A stretch of 64,000 nucleotides of DNA. Source: Pseudomonas saxonica (lineage in GTDB: Bacteria; Pseudomonadota; Gammaproteobacteria; Pseudomonadales; Pseudomonadaceae). The stretch is from NCBI RefSeq assembly GCF_007858365.1, contig NZ_VFIO01000014.1, positions 17,747 through 81,746 of the forward strand. Direction: 5' to 3'. Below are positions 53,737 to 63,540 of this stretch, in pieces (position 1 is the first letter of the stretch; every line of letters starts with the position of its first letter). The position numbers were made by a program, and so were the translations under genes. A model generated the notes under the pieces. The model searched no databases. It saw nothing but the letters and a program-made list of their open reading frames with translations, and was not told the origin of the DNA.

Positions 53737-55344
53737 TTAAGGCACATAGAGCAACACGTAGTCATTTTTGTCGAAGCGACCGCTCAACGTCGGTGCGCTA
53801 TCGCCTGCTGGAGTGCCTTGCAGTTGCACATAGTCTTTGCGATCCATCACCACCCAAACCGGTTTGCCTACGTTTTGCAGTTCTACCGCTGACTGTGTAA
53901 ACACAGGCATGAGGTCCCGGTTCAGGTTAACCATAAACTTGATCGCCTTGGCGTCCTTGCCCATGCCATGCAGCACCAGTGGCGCAGGCGTCTGGTCAAT
54001 CATGCGCATGGCATTGTCGGTGAAGGTGCGGGTGTCGTAGAGGTCGCGCTCAACAGGTTCGAACACCAGAATAAAACTGGCCCAAAGCGCCATGACCGCA
54101 CAGGCCGCCAATCCGGCAGGTCGCCACTGCGGTTTGAACAGCAGCGAAAGCGCAACGGCCTGTAAAACCCCCAGCATGACGAACAGCAGGGTCAGTGAAG
54201 GCAAAGGTTGATCGACGCGTTTTCGCGCCAACATGAGGCCCACCATCAACAACGCCGGCACGAGCAGAAAAATGCATTGCATGAGGCCCCGCAACCCGGC
54301 AAACGCGCGCCCCTGTACACCTGCGAATGGATAGGCCGCAATGATCGCCGCCATTGGCAACATGGGTAGCAGATAGCGGGCTTTTTTTGCCTGAGGTATC
54401 GACAGGCCGATCATCACCACCAAACCTGCGCCGAGGCAGTAAATGACCAATTTCAAGCCGGGCCCGGACAGTGCGCGTCTGTTCATCAGGAGCGCAATCA
54501 AGCCCAGCACCGCCAGTGGATAGGCCAGGGCATAGTTGCCCAAGGAGCTGGTGAAGTAGTAGAGCGAACCGCTCGCGCCTTCAGTGCCGTCGAGCCGCCC
54601 GGTGACTTGCATGCGGATCACTTCGTGGACGAACCCTTGGCCACCACTGACCCAGGCCAGCAGCAATAGCGCCCCGATACACAACACCAGCAACAGCAAT
54701 GCTTGCAGACCGACACTGAGCAGGCGGCGCCATTGGCCGCCGAGCAGGTAGTAACTGCACAGCATGCCAGTGGGAATCACCAGCCCGATGGGGCCACGGA
54801 TGGCAAACCCCAATACCAGTAAGGCCAGTAAACCAGCATGCCGACGGGGGGCACCAAAGTGGTCGTGGGCGTAGGCCAGGTAAAACGCGGCCAGGCTGAC
54901 CGCCGCGAGCATCTGGTCCAGCGACACGGCACGGGTTTCAGTGATGAAGGTCATGCTCAACAGCAACATCGCCACGCTGGTCAGCGCCCACGTCCGTGAC
55001 TGTGGCGCGACCAGGCGATAAATCAAGGTCACGATGACGGCCCCGGCAATAGCCGTAGGCAGCCACGCGGTCAGGCTGCTGACCTCGCCGAAGAGCAAGG
55101 ACAGCAACCAGGTGAATAGCGTCGAAGTTGCACTGTAGTCCGCATAAGGCTGGCCATAGGTGGTGGGGAAGAAGCCCGGCCCGTGACGCAGCATTTCTTT
55201 GGCGAACAACACAAAACGTGAATCAAAGCCGATGGCCGCCTGATGCGGGTCGCCCAAGATAAACAACACAAGTGCCAGCCCCCCTAACAGCAGGGACTGG
55301 CGACGCACGCTTCGCAGAGCGTCAGGTGAAGTGATGACCTGCAT
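53737..55344 (-). CDS. Second ArnT-like lipid A glycosyltransferase (GT83-like)
   Basis: A 535-residue membrane glycosyltransferase. The start is ATG 55344 with GGAGAAG before it; an upstream extension is spurious. About 11 helices are preceded by a periplasmic-loop motif GFDSRFVLFAKEMLRHG. This resembles the DETRYA region of ArnT but has Asp-Ser-Arg in place of Asp-Glu-Thr-Arg, and a soluble C-terminal domain follows. It lies 16 bases after ugd in the arn operon, so it probably transfers an undecaprenyl-linked sugar to lipid A or another acceptor, distinct from ArnT itself. Confidence 0.8.
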   Translation of the reverse strand: MQVITSPDALRSVRRQSLLLGGLALVLFILGDPHQAAIGFDSRFVLFAKEMLRHGPGFFPTTYGQPYADYSATSTLFTWLLSLLFGEVSSLTAWLPTAIAGAVIVTLIYRLVAPQSRTWALTSVAMLLLSMTFITETRAVSLDQMLAAVSLAAFYLAYAHDHFGAPRRHAGLLALLVLGFAIRGPIGLVIPTGMLCSYYLLGGQWRRLLSVGLQALLLLVLCIGALLLLAWVSGGQGFVHEVIRMQVTGRLDGTEGASGSLYYFTSSLGNYALAYPLAVLGLIALLMNRRALSGPGLKLVIYCLGAGLVVMIGLSIPQAKKARYLLPMLPMAAIIAAYPFAGVQGRAFAGLRGLMQCIFLLVPALLMVGLMLARKRVDQPLPSLTLLFVMLGVLQAVALSLLFKPQWRPAGLAACAVMALWASFILVFEPVERDLYDTRTFTDNAMRMIDQTPAPLVLHGMGKDAKAIKFMVNLNRDLMPVFTQSAVELQNVGKPVWVVMDRKDYVQLQGTPAGDSAPTLSGRFDKNDYVLLYVP

Positions 55345-55360
55345 TGCGTGCTTCTCCGGC

Positions 55361-56740
55361 TTACAAAACGCTCGCGGCCAACGCTGTTGAACCTCGTGAT
55401 ACAGGCAGGTTGCACGATTCGCCACGGCCCATCGGGAAGTACTGCAAGCCCGCCCGAGCGACGCGTTCGCCGTCATACAGGTTGCGCCCGTCGAATATAA
55501 CCGGGGTCTTGAGCCGCAATTTGATCAGGTCAAAGTCCGGCGCCTTAAACTGTTGCCACTCCGTGCAGACGATCAGTGCATCAGCACCGTTAAGCGTCGA
55601 TTCTGGCGTACCCATCAAACTGAGGCGCAACTCGTCTCCGTACAGTCGCTGGGTTTCCTGCATGGCTTCGGGGTCGAATGCGCGGACGTCGGCACCCGCA
55701 TCCCACAAAGCCTGCATCAATACGCGGCTCGGAGCGTCGCGCATGTCGTCTGTGTTGGGTTTGAACGCCAAGCCCCACAAGGCGAAGGTTTTACCTTTGA
55801 GCTCACCTTTGAAGAAGCTGTTGATACGGTCAAACAATTTGTGTTTTTGCCGTTCGTTGATCGCTTCGACCGCTTGCAACAAATCGCTCGAACAGTTGAC
55901 TTGCTGGGCGCTATGAATCAGTGCACGCATGTCTTTGGGGAAGCACGAGCCGCCGTAGCCGCAGCCCGGATAGATAAAGTGATAACCAATGCGGGTGTCC
56001 GCACCAATGCCCAATCGCACCGCTTCAATGTCAGCGCCCAAGTGCTCGGCCAGTTCGGCGATCTGGTTGATGAAACTGATCTTGGTGGCCAGCATGCAGT
56101 TGGCGGCGTACTTGGTCAGTTCAGCACTGCGCAAGTCCATGAAGATGATGCGGTCATGGTTGCGGTTGAACGGTGCATACAAGTCGCGCATCACGTCGCG
56201 CACTTCTTCGCGGGCGCAGCCAATGATGATGCGATCAGGACGGCGGCAGTCCGTGACGGCTGAACCTTCTTTCAGAAATTCGGGGTTGGACACCACGTCA
56301 AATTGCAATGAACGACCACTGATGCTCAGGGCTTTATTGATATGCGCCGTGAGCGCATCACCGGTGCCGACAGGCACGGTGGATTTCTCCACCAGAATCA
56401 GGGGCTCTTCACGGTGACGGGCAACCGCATCACCCACCGAGTACACCGCGCTGAGGTCGGCTGAGCCGTCTTCGCTCGGCGGCGTACCGACTGCGATAAA
56501 CAGCACCTGGCCATGTTCCACCGCGAGTTTTTCATCGCTGGTGAAGCGCAGGCGTTTGCTTTCGAGGTTCTCACGCACCAGGCTGGATAGACCCGGCTCA
56601 AAAATGCTGACGTGACCTTGCTGTAGCAACTCGACCTTGTTTTGATCAATGTCCATGCAAATCACATCGTGGCCGACTTCAGCCAGAACGGTCGCCTGCA
56701 CCAGGCCCACATAACCACTACCAAATACACTGATTTTCAT
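55361..56740 (-). CDS. ugd: UDP-glucose 6-dehydrogenase
   Basis: A 459-residue enzyme oxidising UDP-glucose to UDP-glucuronate with NAD+, the first step towards L-Ara4N. The true start is MKISVFGSGYVGLVQATVLA at 56740, overlapping the arnF stop (ATGA); the longer frame is spurious. The catalytic Cys lies in YPGCGYGGSCFPKDMRAL, preceded by an FLKEGSA block. It is part of the minus-strand arn operon. Confidence 0.95.
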   Translation of the reverse strand: MKISVFGSGYVGLVQATVLAEVGHDVICMDIDQNKVELLQQGHVSIFEPGLSSLVRENLESKRLRFTSDEKLAVEHGQVLFIAVGTPPSEDGSADLSAVYSVGDAVARHREEPLILVEKSTVPVGTGDALTAHINKALSISGRSLQFDVVSNPEFLKEGSAVTDCRRPDRIIIGCAREEVRDVMRDLYAPFNRNHDRIIFMDLRSAELTKYAANCMLATKISFINQIAELAEHLGADIEAVRLGIGADTRIGYHFIYPGCGYGGSCFPKDMRALIHSAQQVNCSSDLLQAVEAINERQKHKLFDRINSFFKGELKGKTFALWGLAFKPNTDDMRDAPSRVLMQALWDAGADVRAFDPEAMQETQRLYGDELRLSLMGTPESTLNGADALIVCTEWQQFKAPDFDLIKLRLKTPVIFDGRNLYDGERVARAGLQYFPMGRGESCNLPVSRGSTALAASVL

Positions 56741-57144
56741 GCGCTGTTCCTGGAGCTTGGGGTACGTCGAAAGTTGATCGTAAGCACCCCTAGAATGACC
56801 AAGGTCACACCAAGGGTTTTTGAAAGCGTGAAGCTTTCGTGAAACGTCGGCAGGCTGGCGGCCAGCAAATAGACCAGTGCATAGCTGATGCTTAATAACG
56901 AATAAGCGCGGCCCAGCGGCAGGTCGCGCAAGGCCAGCAACCAGCACAGCATCGACAGTGCGTAAGCCGCGATAGCGGCCACGACCACCGCCAGGGCGCT
57001 CAAGGAGACATCGCCCTGACTGATTGCCGCCAACCATTGAGCCGGCTCGGGCAAGCGCGTCATGCTCCAGCGCATGCCCAGTTGAGCACTGCTGACCAGT
57101 GCGACACTGCCAGCGGCAAAGGCCAGACCTCTTGTCGAACTCAT
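56737..57144 (-). CDS. arnF: Undecaprenyl-phosphate-L-Ara4N flippase subunit ArnF
   Basis: A 135-residue EmrE/SMR-like membrane protein with four helices (SVALVSSAQLGMRWSM, ALAVVVAAIAAYALSMLCWL, SLLSISYALVYLLAA and TLGVTLVILGVLTI). The start is ATG 57144, overlapping the arnE stop. It pairs with ArnE to flip undecaprenyl-phosphate-L-Ara4N to the periplasmic face for ArnT. Confidence 0.9.
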   Translation of the reverse strand: MSSTRGLAFAAGSVALVSSAQLGMRWSMTRLPEPAQWLAAISQGDVSLSALAVVVAAIAAYALSMLCWLLALRDLPLGRAYSLLSISYALVYLLAASLPTFHESFTLSKTLGVTLVILGVLTINFRRTPSSRNSA

Positions 57145-57485
57145 GCCTGTTGCCCCAGCAAAATCACCCCGGCAATCACCAGACCCACACCACACCAATG
57201 GCGCAGGTCGATGGTTTCTTTGAACAGGTAGCGTGCCACGAGGGTGATCAATACAAAGTTCAGGCTGAGCATCGGGTAGGCGATGCCGACTTCAAGGCGT
57301 TGTAATACCAGCAGCCATACCAGCAAGCCCAGGCCGAGGCACAGCAACGCCAGCCACAACCAGGGAGAGCGCAGTTTGTGCGCCACTCCCGAGTCGACCC
57401 CGCGCCAGCTTTCGACGGCGTACTTTTGTGCAATCTGGCCAGCGCAGGTCAGCAGGCAAGCTAATAGCAGCAACGCCAGTGTCAT
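57141..57485 (-). CDS. arnE: Undecaprenyl-phosphate-L-Ara4N flippase subunit ArnE
   Basis: A 114-residue SMR-like four-helix membrane protein (LALLLLACLLTCAGQIAQKY, WLALLCLGLGLLVWLLVL, AYPMLSLNFVLITLVA and GVGLVIAGVILLG). It starts inside the arnT stop and ends on the arnF start, both as ATGA. It forms the flippase with ArnF. Confidence 0.92.
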   Translation of the reverse strand: MTLALLLLACLLTCAGQIAQKYAVESWRGVDSGVAHKLRSPWLWLALLCLGLGLLVWLLVLQRLEVGIAYPMLSLNFVLITLVARYLFKETIDLRHWCGVGLVIAGVILLGQQA

Positions 57486-59131
57486 GGTGCACGCTGCGGG
57501 AAAATCAAAATCACCATGTTGCCTTCGTCATAGCGCTGGCCATCTTTGGGCAGCAAGTCCATTTCATGGCTTTCGTCGCTGTTCTTGACACGCATCACCA
57601 CGCCCACCGGACCTTCGCGACGCGCGTTGGCCATCCATGACTCAATCTCGTCCAGGCCCAGGCTTTTGCCTTTGGCGTCGTCATAGGTCAGACCGTATTT
57701 GACTTCACCTTGAGTGTTGTAGAGCGTCACATCCGGACGGCGCAGACGCCATGACAGGGCAGAGGCGGCGCCCAGATCGTTACTGAGCAGGTGTTTGGCC
57801 CCTGACAACGCCTGCACATGCTCAAGAATGAACTGGTCGGGCATTTTGTTGTGCACCACGCTGCTGGGCATGGCCGCCGGCAGCAGCAACACCAGAGCCC
57901 CCATGGCCACGGCAGGCGCCGCCCACATTTTCAGTGGTTTGGCGAACGTCAGCAGGCCCGTGACGATCCAGGTCAACAGCACAATCACCAAGAGGCTCAG
58001 GTGCACTGTTTCGTCTTCGTAGAAGGGCTTTTTGATTTCGAAATAAACCAGAGCCAGCAATGCGACGCCGCTCAACAACACATTGAGCAACCCGTTAAGA
58101 CGCAAGGACAGCGGTTTGGCCGTTTCCACGCGTTGCATCAAGGCATGGCCCAACAGCAGTGCCAGCGGTAACAGGCACGGCATGATGTAGGTCGGTAATT
58201 TACCTTTGCTCAGGCTGAACAGGGCTAGCGGCAGTAGCAGCCACAGCAGCAGGAAGATCACCCCGCGATGACCCTTGTTATGCCATGCATCCTTAAAGGT
58301 CGCAGGCAACAGCGCCGCCCACGGCAAGCTGGAGACCACCATCAGCGGCAGATAGAACCACCACGGACGGCCATGCTGGGCATCTTCACCGGCAAATCGG
58401 CGGATATGCTCGTGCCAGAAGAAAAAGCGCCAGTAGTCAGGCTCCTGAGCGTGAACCGCGAGCACCCACGGCAACGAAACAATCGCCGCCACCAGCATGG
58501 CAAGCAGGCCGTACTTGACCAGTTCGACAAAGCGTTTTTGCCAGACCATGTAGGGCAGGGCAATCAACACTGGCAGCAGAAAGGCCAGAAAACCTTTGGT
58601 CATAAAGCCCATGCCGCAGGCAAAGCCCAGCACTGCCCAGCTGATCAGGCGACCGCGGGTGGAGGTGCTGTCCACGGCAAACCACAAGGCGGCCAAGCTC
58701 AAGTTGACCCACCAGGTGAACTGCGGATCGAGGTTTGAATACCCGGCTTGCCCGGCAATCAGGCCAAAGGTCATGTACACCAGCGCGCAAGCAAAGCTTT
58801 TACGCGGGTCGTTCCACAAACGGCGTGCCACGAGGTACGCCAGCATGACGCTGAGACCGGTAGCAATGGCCGACGCGATGCGCACGCCAAACAGGTTTTC
58901 ACCAAAGATGGCCTGCCCAATAGCGATCATCCAGTAGCCGGCAATCGGCTTCTCGAAGTAACGCAGATCCATAAAGTGCGGGGTGACCCAATTACCATCA
59001 ATCAGGATCTGCTGGCCAATTTGTGCATAGCGCGTTTCGTCCGGTATCCATAAACCGTGGGTGCCCAGCGGCAGCAGGTAGAACGCAATAAAAGCCAAAA
59101 CCAAAAGCGGTATTGCCCAGCGCTGCGTCAT
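57482..59131 (-). CDS. arnT: L-Ara4N transferase ArnT
   Basis: A 549-residue inner-membrane GT-C enzyme that moves L-Ara4N from undecaprenyl phosphate to lipid A phosphates, giving resistance to polymyxin and cationic peptides. The N-terminal periplasmic motif GLWIPDETRYAQIGQQIL carries the catalytic Asp, and FEKPIAGYWM follows. About 12 helices and a soluble C-terminal domain match ArnT. It overlaps arnD upstream and arnE downstream by four bases each. Confidence 0.95.
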   Translation of the reverse strand: MTQRWAIPLLVLAFIAFYLLPLGTHGLWIPDETRYAQIGQQILIDGNWVTPHFMDLRYFEKPIAGYWMIAIGQAIFGENLFGVRIASAIATGLSVMLAYLVARRLWNDPRKSFACALVYMTFGLIAGQAGYSNLDPQFTWWVNLSLAALWFAVDSTSTRGRLISWAVLGFACGMGFMTKGFLAFLLPVLIALPYMVWQKRFVELVKYGLLAMLVAAIVSLPWVLAVHAQEPDYWRFFFWHEHIRRFAGEDAQHGRPWWFYLPLMVVSSLPWAALLPATFKDAWHNKGHRGVIFLLLWLLLPLALFSLSKGKLPTYIMPCLLPLALLLGHALMQRVETAKPLSLRLNGLLNVLLSGVALLALVYFEIKKPFYEDETVHLSLLVIVLLTWIVTGLLTFAKPLKMWAAPAVAMGALVLLLPAAMPSSVVHNKMPDQFILEHVQALSGAKHLLSNDLGAASALSWRLRRPDVTLYNTQGEVKYGLTYDDAKGKSLGLDEIESWMANARREGPVGVVMRVKNSDESHEMDLLPKDGQRYDEGNMVILIFPQRAP

Positions 59132-60012
59132 GGTTGCTGCACTCCCAGCCAGCCTTCACGGCCATCCAGAACACCACGACTCAATTGCCCGGCGGGCAGG
59201 CTGTCGAGCGCTGCGGGCAGCAAGTCGCGCAAAGGGTGAAAGTGAATATCGCGGGCACGGGCCTGCGCCAGTAATTGACGGAAGTCGTTGGCCATTAGAA
59301 TCCCTTCTACTTCAGCGTGAATGGTGTACGCATTCAGCTTTTGCGGGCTGAAGCGATCAAGAATGTAGGCGTTGAAGTCGGCGGCGCTGATCTGCGGCCC
59401 GACGACTTCATCGAACGTGGGTAAATCGACAGGGATTTGCGGCGCGCCCAGGCTGCCATCGGCCAACCTTGGCCGAAACAGGCTGTGCCCGCGGCAATCA
59501 CTGTTATAACGAAAACCAAAGGCTTGCTTGGCCTGGACTACGCGTTCATCGGCACGCCAGCCGGCGGCGGCCGAGCACTCGACCGCCTGCCCGGTGATGT
59601 CGCTCAGGGTGTCGACGCCGCGTCGAATCTGCTCAATCAACTGCGCCTCGCTCCAGCGTCCGGCATTGGCTTGCCAGCCGTGGTGATCCCAGGCATGCAA
59701 TCCCACTTCGTGGCCGGCGTCGAGGGTCTGACGCATCAAGTGCCCCAGATCCTTGCCGATCGGTTTGCCGGGCCAGGCAGTCCCGGCCAGCAAAATATCC
59801 CAGCCGTACAGGCTGGCTGCCTTGGAGCGCATCATTTTCCAGAAGAATTGGGGCTTGATCAGCCGCCATAAATGGCGGCCCATATTGTCTGGCCCCACGC
59901 TAAAGAAAAACGTGGCTTTGATCTGCGCTTCATCGAGCATGTCGAGCAGCCGGGGAACCCCTTCACGGGTTCCTCGGTAGGTGTCGACATCAATGCGTAG
60001 TCCAGCCTGCAT
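59128..60012 (-). CDS. arnD: 4-deoxy-4-formamido-L-arabinose-phosphoundecaprenol deformylase ArnD
   Basis: A 294-residue polysaccharide-deacetylase (NodB-like) enzyme that removes the formyl group from undecaprenyl-phosphate-L-Ara4FN. It opens with LRIDVDTYRGTREGVPRLLD (catalytic Asp motif). ATFFFSVGPDNMGRH and the metal-binding HEVGLHAWDHHGWQ segment follow. Its start overlaps the arnA stop by one base (TGATG) and its stop overlaps arnT. Confidence 0.95.
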   Translation of the reverse strand: MQAGLRIDVDTYRGTREGVPRLLDMLDEAQIKATFFFSVGPDNMGRHLWRLIKPQFFWKMMRSKAASLYGWDILLAGTAWPGKPIGKDLGHLMRQTLDAGHEVGLHAWDHHGWQANAGRWSEAQLIEQIRRGVDTLSDITGQAVECSAAAGWRADERVVQAKQAFGFRYNSDCRGHSLFRPRLADGSLGAPQIPVDLPTFDEVVGPQISAADFNAYILDRFSPQKLNAYTIHAEVEGILMANDFRQLLAQARARDIHFHPLRDLLPAALDSLPAGQLSRGVLDGREGWLGVQQP

Positions 60013-62003
60013 CAGCGTTTTTCCGCGAGTTCAACCATGGCTTCGCGCAGGAAGAAATCCAGGGTTTTGGCGATGGTCTCGCTGAGCTCGATGGTCGGCG
60101 TCCAGTCGATCAGGCGACGGGCGTTTTCTACGCTTGGCTTGCGGTGGCTGACGTCTTGATAGCCAGTGCCGTAGAACGACTGGCTTTCTACATCACGGAA
60201 GCCGGCAAACGGCGGGAAGTTGTCACGCAGCGGGTGAGCCTCGAACTGACGCAGCAGCTCTTCGCCCAGTTGACGGATGCTGGCTTCGTTGTCCGGATTA
60301 CCGATGTTGATAATCTGGCCGTCGCACTTGCCACCCTTGTTGTCGATGATCCGCGCCAGGGCTTCAATGCCGTCGGCCACGTCGGTGAAGCAGCGTTTTT
60401 GTTCGCCGCCGTCGACCAGACGAATTGGCGTACCTTCGACCAGGTGCAGAATCAACTGGGTAATGGCGCGCGAGCTGCCCACCCGTGCCGAATCCAGGCG
60501 GTCAAGGCGTGGCCCCATCCAGTTGAATGGGCGGAACAGGGTAAACTTCAGGCCTTTTTGCCCATAAGCCCAGATCACCCGGTCCAGCAGTTGCTTGGAC
60601 ACGGAGTAGATCCAGCGCTGCTTGTTGATCGGGCCAACAATCAGGTTGGAAGTGTCTTCGTCGAAGTTCTTGTCCTGGCACATGCCATACACTTCGGACG
60701 TGGATGGGAAGATCACGCGCTTGTTGTACTTGACGCAGTAGCGCACCAGCTTGAGGTTTTCTTCGAAGTCCAGTTCAAACACGCGCAGCGGGTTGCGGGT
60801 GTACTCGATAGGCGTTGCGATGGCCACCAGCGGCAAGACCACGTCGCATTTTTTGATGTGGTACTCGATCCACTCGGTGTGGATGCTGATATCACCTTCC
60901 ACAAAGTGGAAGTTAGGGTGGCTGCGCAGGCGCTCAATGGCGTCGGAGCCAATGTCCAGACCGTACACTTCATACCGGTCGTCTTGCAGCAGGCGCTCGG
61001 ACAGATGGTTACCGATAAAGCCGTTGACGCCCAGAATCAGCACGCGAGTGCGACGCGGCGCCCGTCCTGATTCACTGCCACGCAAACGTGAACCTTCAAC
61101 CAGGCCCAGTTCGCGAGCCAATTGCGGGCCGCTGAGGAACAGGCCGTTGTCGTTGCGCTGACCGGCCGTGACCAGCAATGAATCCTGACCGCAGGCAATG
61201 CGCAGCGGGTCGCAGCTGATAACGTGCCCCGGCGCGTGCCCACCATTGCCCGCGACCACTTCGGCGCCCCAGACAATCAGTTTGTGCTCACCCACCGCGC
61301 AGAACGCGCCAGGGTAGGGTTGGGTCACGGCGCGAACCAGATTGAACAGTTCTTCGGCCGGGCGAGCCCATTGCAGCAGACCGTCTGCGGGGGTGCGACG
61401 ACCAAAATAGGTGGCCTTGGACTCGTCTTGCGGGGTTTCTTTGAGTTGCCCTTCAGGCAGCAGTGGCAGGGTTTCAGCCAACAGTTTTGCGGCGGTTTCG
61501 CGCAGCTTGCCGTGCAGGGTCAACGCGGTGTCCGAGCGTTCAATGCTGATGCGTTGCTGGGCCAGAATGGCCCCTGCATCGGCGCGCTTGACCATACGGT
61601 GCAGGGTGACGCCGGTTTCGGTTTCGCCATTGACCAGCACCCAGTTCGCCGGTGCGCGGCCCCGGTAGCGTGGCAGCAACGAGCCGTGCAGGTTGAACGC
61701 GCCTTTGCTGACACTGTTGAGCAGTTCTTCGCCCAACAGGTTGCGGTAGTAGAACGAGAAGATGTAATCGGCGTTCAGCTTGCGAATACGTTCAATCCAC
61801 AGCGGGTGGTTGGCGTCTTCCGGGGCATGAACGGGAATGCCTTTGCGGGCACACAGCTGGGCAACAGAACCGTAGAAGTTGTTTTCCTTGGGGTCGTCGG
61901 CATGGGTAAACACCGCAGCAATTTCATAGCCTGCATTGAGCAAGGCTTCGATGCCTGTGCAGCCAATATCGTGATAGGCAAAAACAACGGCTTTCAAACT
62001 CAT
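60012..62003 (-). CDS. arnA: Bifunctional UDP-glucuronate decarboxylase/UDP-L-Ara4N formyltransferase ArnA
   Basis: A 663-residue bifunctional enzyme. Residues 1-305 are a formyltransferase (FNLHGSLLPRYRGRAPANWV with the catalytic His, and an NGETETGVTLHRM region). Residues 315-663 are an SDR decarboxylase (VLILGVNGFIGNHLSERLL, then YSVSKQLLDRVIWAYG with the Tyr-Lys pair). It makes the 4-keto precursor from UDP-glucuronate, and formylates UDP-L-Ara4N. It overlaps arnC by four bases. Confidence 0.96.
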   Translation of the reverse strand: MSLKAVVFAYHDIGCTGIEALLNAGYEIAAVFTHADDPKENNFYGSVAQLCARKGIPVHAPEDANHPLWIERIRKLNADYIFSFYYRNLLGEELLNSVSKGAFNLHGSLLPRYRGRAPANWVLVNGETETGVTLHRMVKRADAGAILAQQRISIERSDTALTLHGKLRETAAKLLAETLPLLPEGQLKETPQDESKATYFGRRTPADGLLQWARPAEELFNLVRAVTQPYPGAFCAVGEHKLIVWGAEVVAGNGGHAPGHVISCDPLRIACGQDSLLVTAGQRNDNGLFLSGPQLARELGLVEGSRLRGSESGRAPRRTRVLILGVNGFIGNHLSERLLQDDRYEVYGLDIGSDAIERLRSHPNFHFVEGDISIHTEWIEYHIKKCDVVLPLVAIATPIEYTRNPLRVFELDFEENLKLVRYCVKYNKRVIFPSTSEVYGMCQDKNFDEDTSNLIVGPINKQRWIYSVSKQLLDRVIWAYGQKGLKFTLFRPFNWMGPRLDRLDSARVGSSRAITQLILHLVEGTPIRLVDGGEQKRCFTDVADGIEALARIIDNKGGKCDGQIINIGNPDNEASIRQLGEELLRQFEAHPLRDNFPPFAGFRDVESQSFYGTGYQDVSHRKPSVENARRLIDWTPTIELSETIAKTLDFFLREAMVELAEKR

Positions 62004-63055
62004 GATTGAACCTGTGCGGTATTAGAAAAAGACGGGGTGTGCGTGTGTGCGGCGGGCGCTTGCGGTTCGGCGCGCACGATTTTTTCGATAAAGAAACGCG
62101 GGCGGGCCCGAACGTCGCTGTACATGCGACCGAGGTATTCACCCAGCAGCCCCATGCCGATGAATTGGCCGCCGGTGAAGACAAACAGCACTGCGAACAA
62201 GACAAAGGTGCCGTCACCTGCCCATGTCGCGCCGAAGATCAAGCGCAAGACGATCAGCAAGATGGCAAACAGACCGCCCAGTAACGCCATGCTGAAACCG
62301 ATAATGCTCAGCAAGCGTAAAGGCGTGGTGGTCATGCACGTGATCAGGTCGAACATCAGATTGATCAGGCGCATGGGGCTGTATTTGGAGTCGCCGTGTT
62401 CACGCTCGGCGTGCTCTACCAACACTTCAGTGGTATGGCGGGCGAAGCTGTTGGCAAGGATCGGAATAAAAGTGCTGCGTTCGCGGCAGGCGAGCATGGC
62501 GTCGACAATGGAGCGGCGATAGGCGCGCAGCATGCAGCCGTAATCGCTCATGGCAACGCCCGTGGAGCGCTGTACAGCGAGGTTGATCAAGCGTGACGGC
62601 CAGCGGCGCCAGGCAGAATCCTGACGGTTGTTGCGCACCGTGCCGACGACGTCGTAACCCAGTGCAGCCTGAGCCACAAGCCGTGGGATTTCTTCGGGCG
62701 GGTTTTGCAAGTCGGCGTCGAGGGTAATCACCACGTCGCCTTTGGAATACTCAAAGCCGGCCATGATGGCGGCATGTTGGCCGTAGTTGCGATTGAGGAT
62801 TACAGCGACTACGGGGCTGCCTTCACGGGCAGCAGCGTCTTCAAGAATCTGCGCCGATGCATCGCGGCTACCATCATCGACCAGAACGATTTCGTACGCT
62901 TGCGTCAGCTGTGCACAAGCCGCTTCGGTGCGGCGCAACAGCTCAGGCAAACTCTCTTCTTCGTTGTAGACCGGAATCACGATCGACACACACTGGATGG
63001 GGTAGGGTTTCAAAGTATTCGTTCCAGTCAATTTCAATGGCACAAGATGACTCAT
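62000..63055 (-). CDS. arnC: Undecaprenyl-phosphate 4-deoxy-4-formamido-L-arabinose transferase ArnC
   Basis: A 351-residue GT2 enzyme with a DPM-like catalytic domain (VSIVIPVYNEEESLPELLRR, VLVDDGSRD, ITLDADLQNPPEEIP) and two C-terminal membrane helices (about residues 240-300). An ATG at 63055 begins the frame, but a TTG at 63013 after GGAACG would give the start MKPYPIQCVS seen in other ArnC proteins, and may be the real one. It is the first arn gene visible; arnB does not precede it within the window. Confidence 0.95.
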   Translation of the reverse strand: MSHLVPLKLTGTNTLKPYPIQCVSIVIPVYNEEESLPELLRRTEAACAQLTQAYEIVLVDDGSRDASAQILEDAAAREGSPVVAVILNRNYGQHAAIMAGFEYSKGDVVITLDADLQNPPEEIPRLVAQAALGYDVVGTVRNNRQDSAWRRWPSRLINLAVQRSTGVAMSDYGCMLRAYRRSIVDAMLACRERSTFIPILANSFARHTTEVLVEHAEREHGDSKYSPMRLINLMFDLITCMTTTPLRLLSIIGFSMALLGGLFAILLIVLRLIFGATWAGDGTFVLFAVLFVFTGGQFIGMGLLGEYLGRMYSDVRARPRFFIEKIVRAEPQAPAAHTHTPSFSNTAQVQS

Positions 63056-63111
63056 GTGAAAGTCGGCTTACTCAGTACGGCACAAGGCCACACTCGCATT
63101 GAGTAAAGCTT

Positions 63112-63211
63112 ATAACTTACAAAGGTAAAGTTATCGACCTACGTTATCTACATGATTTCCCTACAGACTCTTGCAGCTTTTCGCTGAAGGAATGGCTATA
63201 CGTTAAACGTA
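63112..63211 (-). promoter_or_regulatory. Candidate arn operon control region with two inverted repeats
   Basis: ATAACTT-N9-AAGTTAT (63112-63134) and the 13-bp palindrome TACGTTAAACGTA (63199-63211) lie 60-155 bases upstream of the arnC ATG in AT-rich DNA. Either could bind a regulator; no clear PmrA or PhoP box was recognised. Confidence 0.35.
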
Positions 63212-63540
63212 GAATTGTGAAAAGCCTATGAAAGTTAGATCAACACCGCATGTTTTCCAAACACTAGACAGGTGCTATTCAGGAATAGGTTTTACAGGGC
63301 CAAACAGTTAAAAAGTTTGTTTGGCCTGCTTTTGGCGTGAACCGTGTTTCTTACAGGGGAGGCGGGTAATGAAACAATGATGTGGGTCAATAAACCGGGT
63401 TTTCAACGTGATCGAAGCGACAGCCCCAACTTTGCGGATATGTGACGCGCATCACAGCGGCCGGGGCTGTGCAGGTTCTGTCGTCATAATCAGCGCAAGC
63501 CACAGCGCATAAAAAGCCTGTGATCCGGCTCGCGAGCTAA

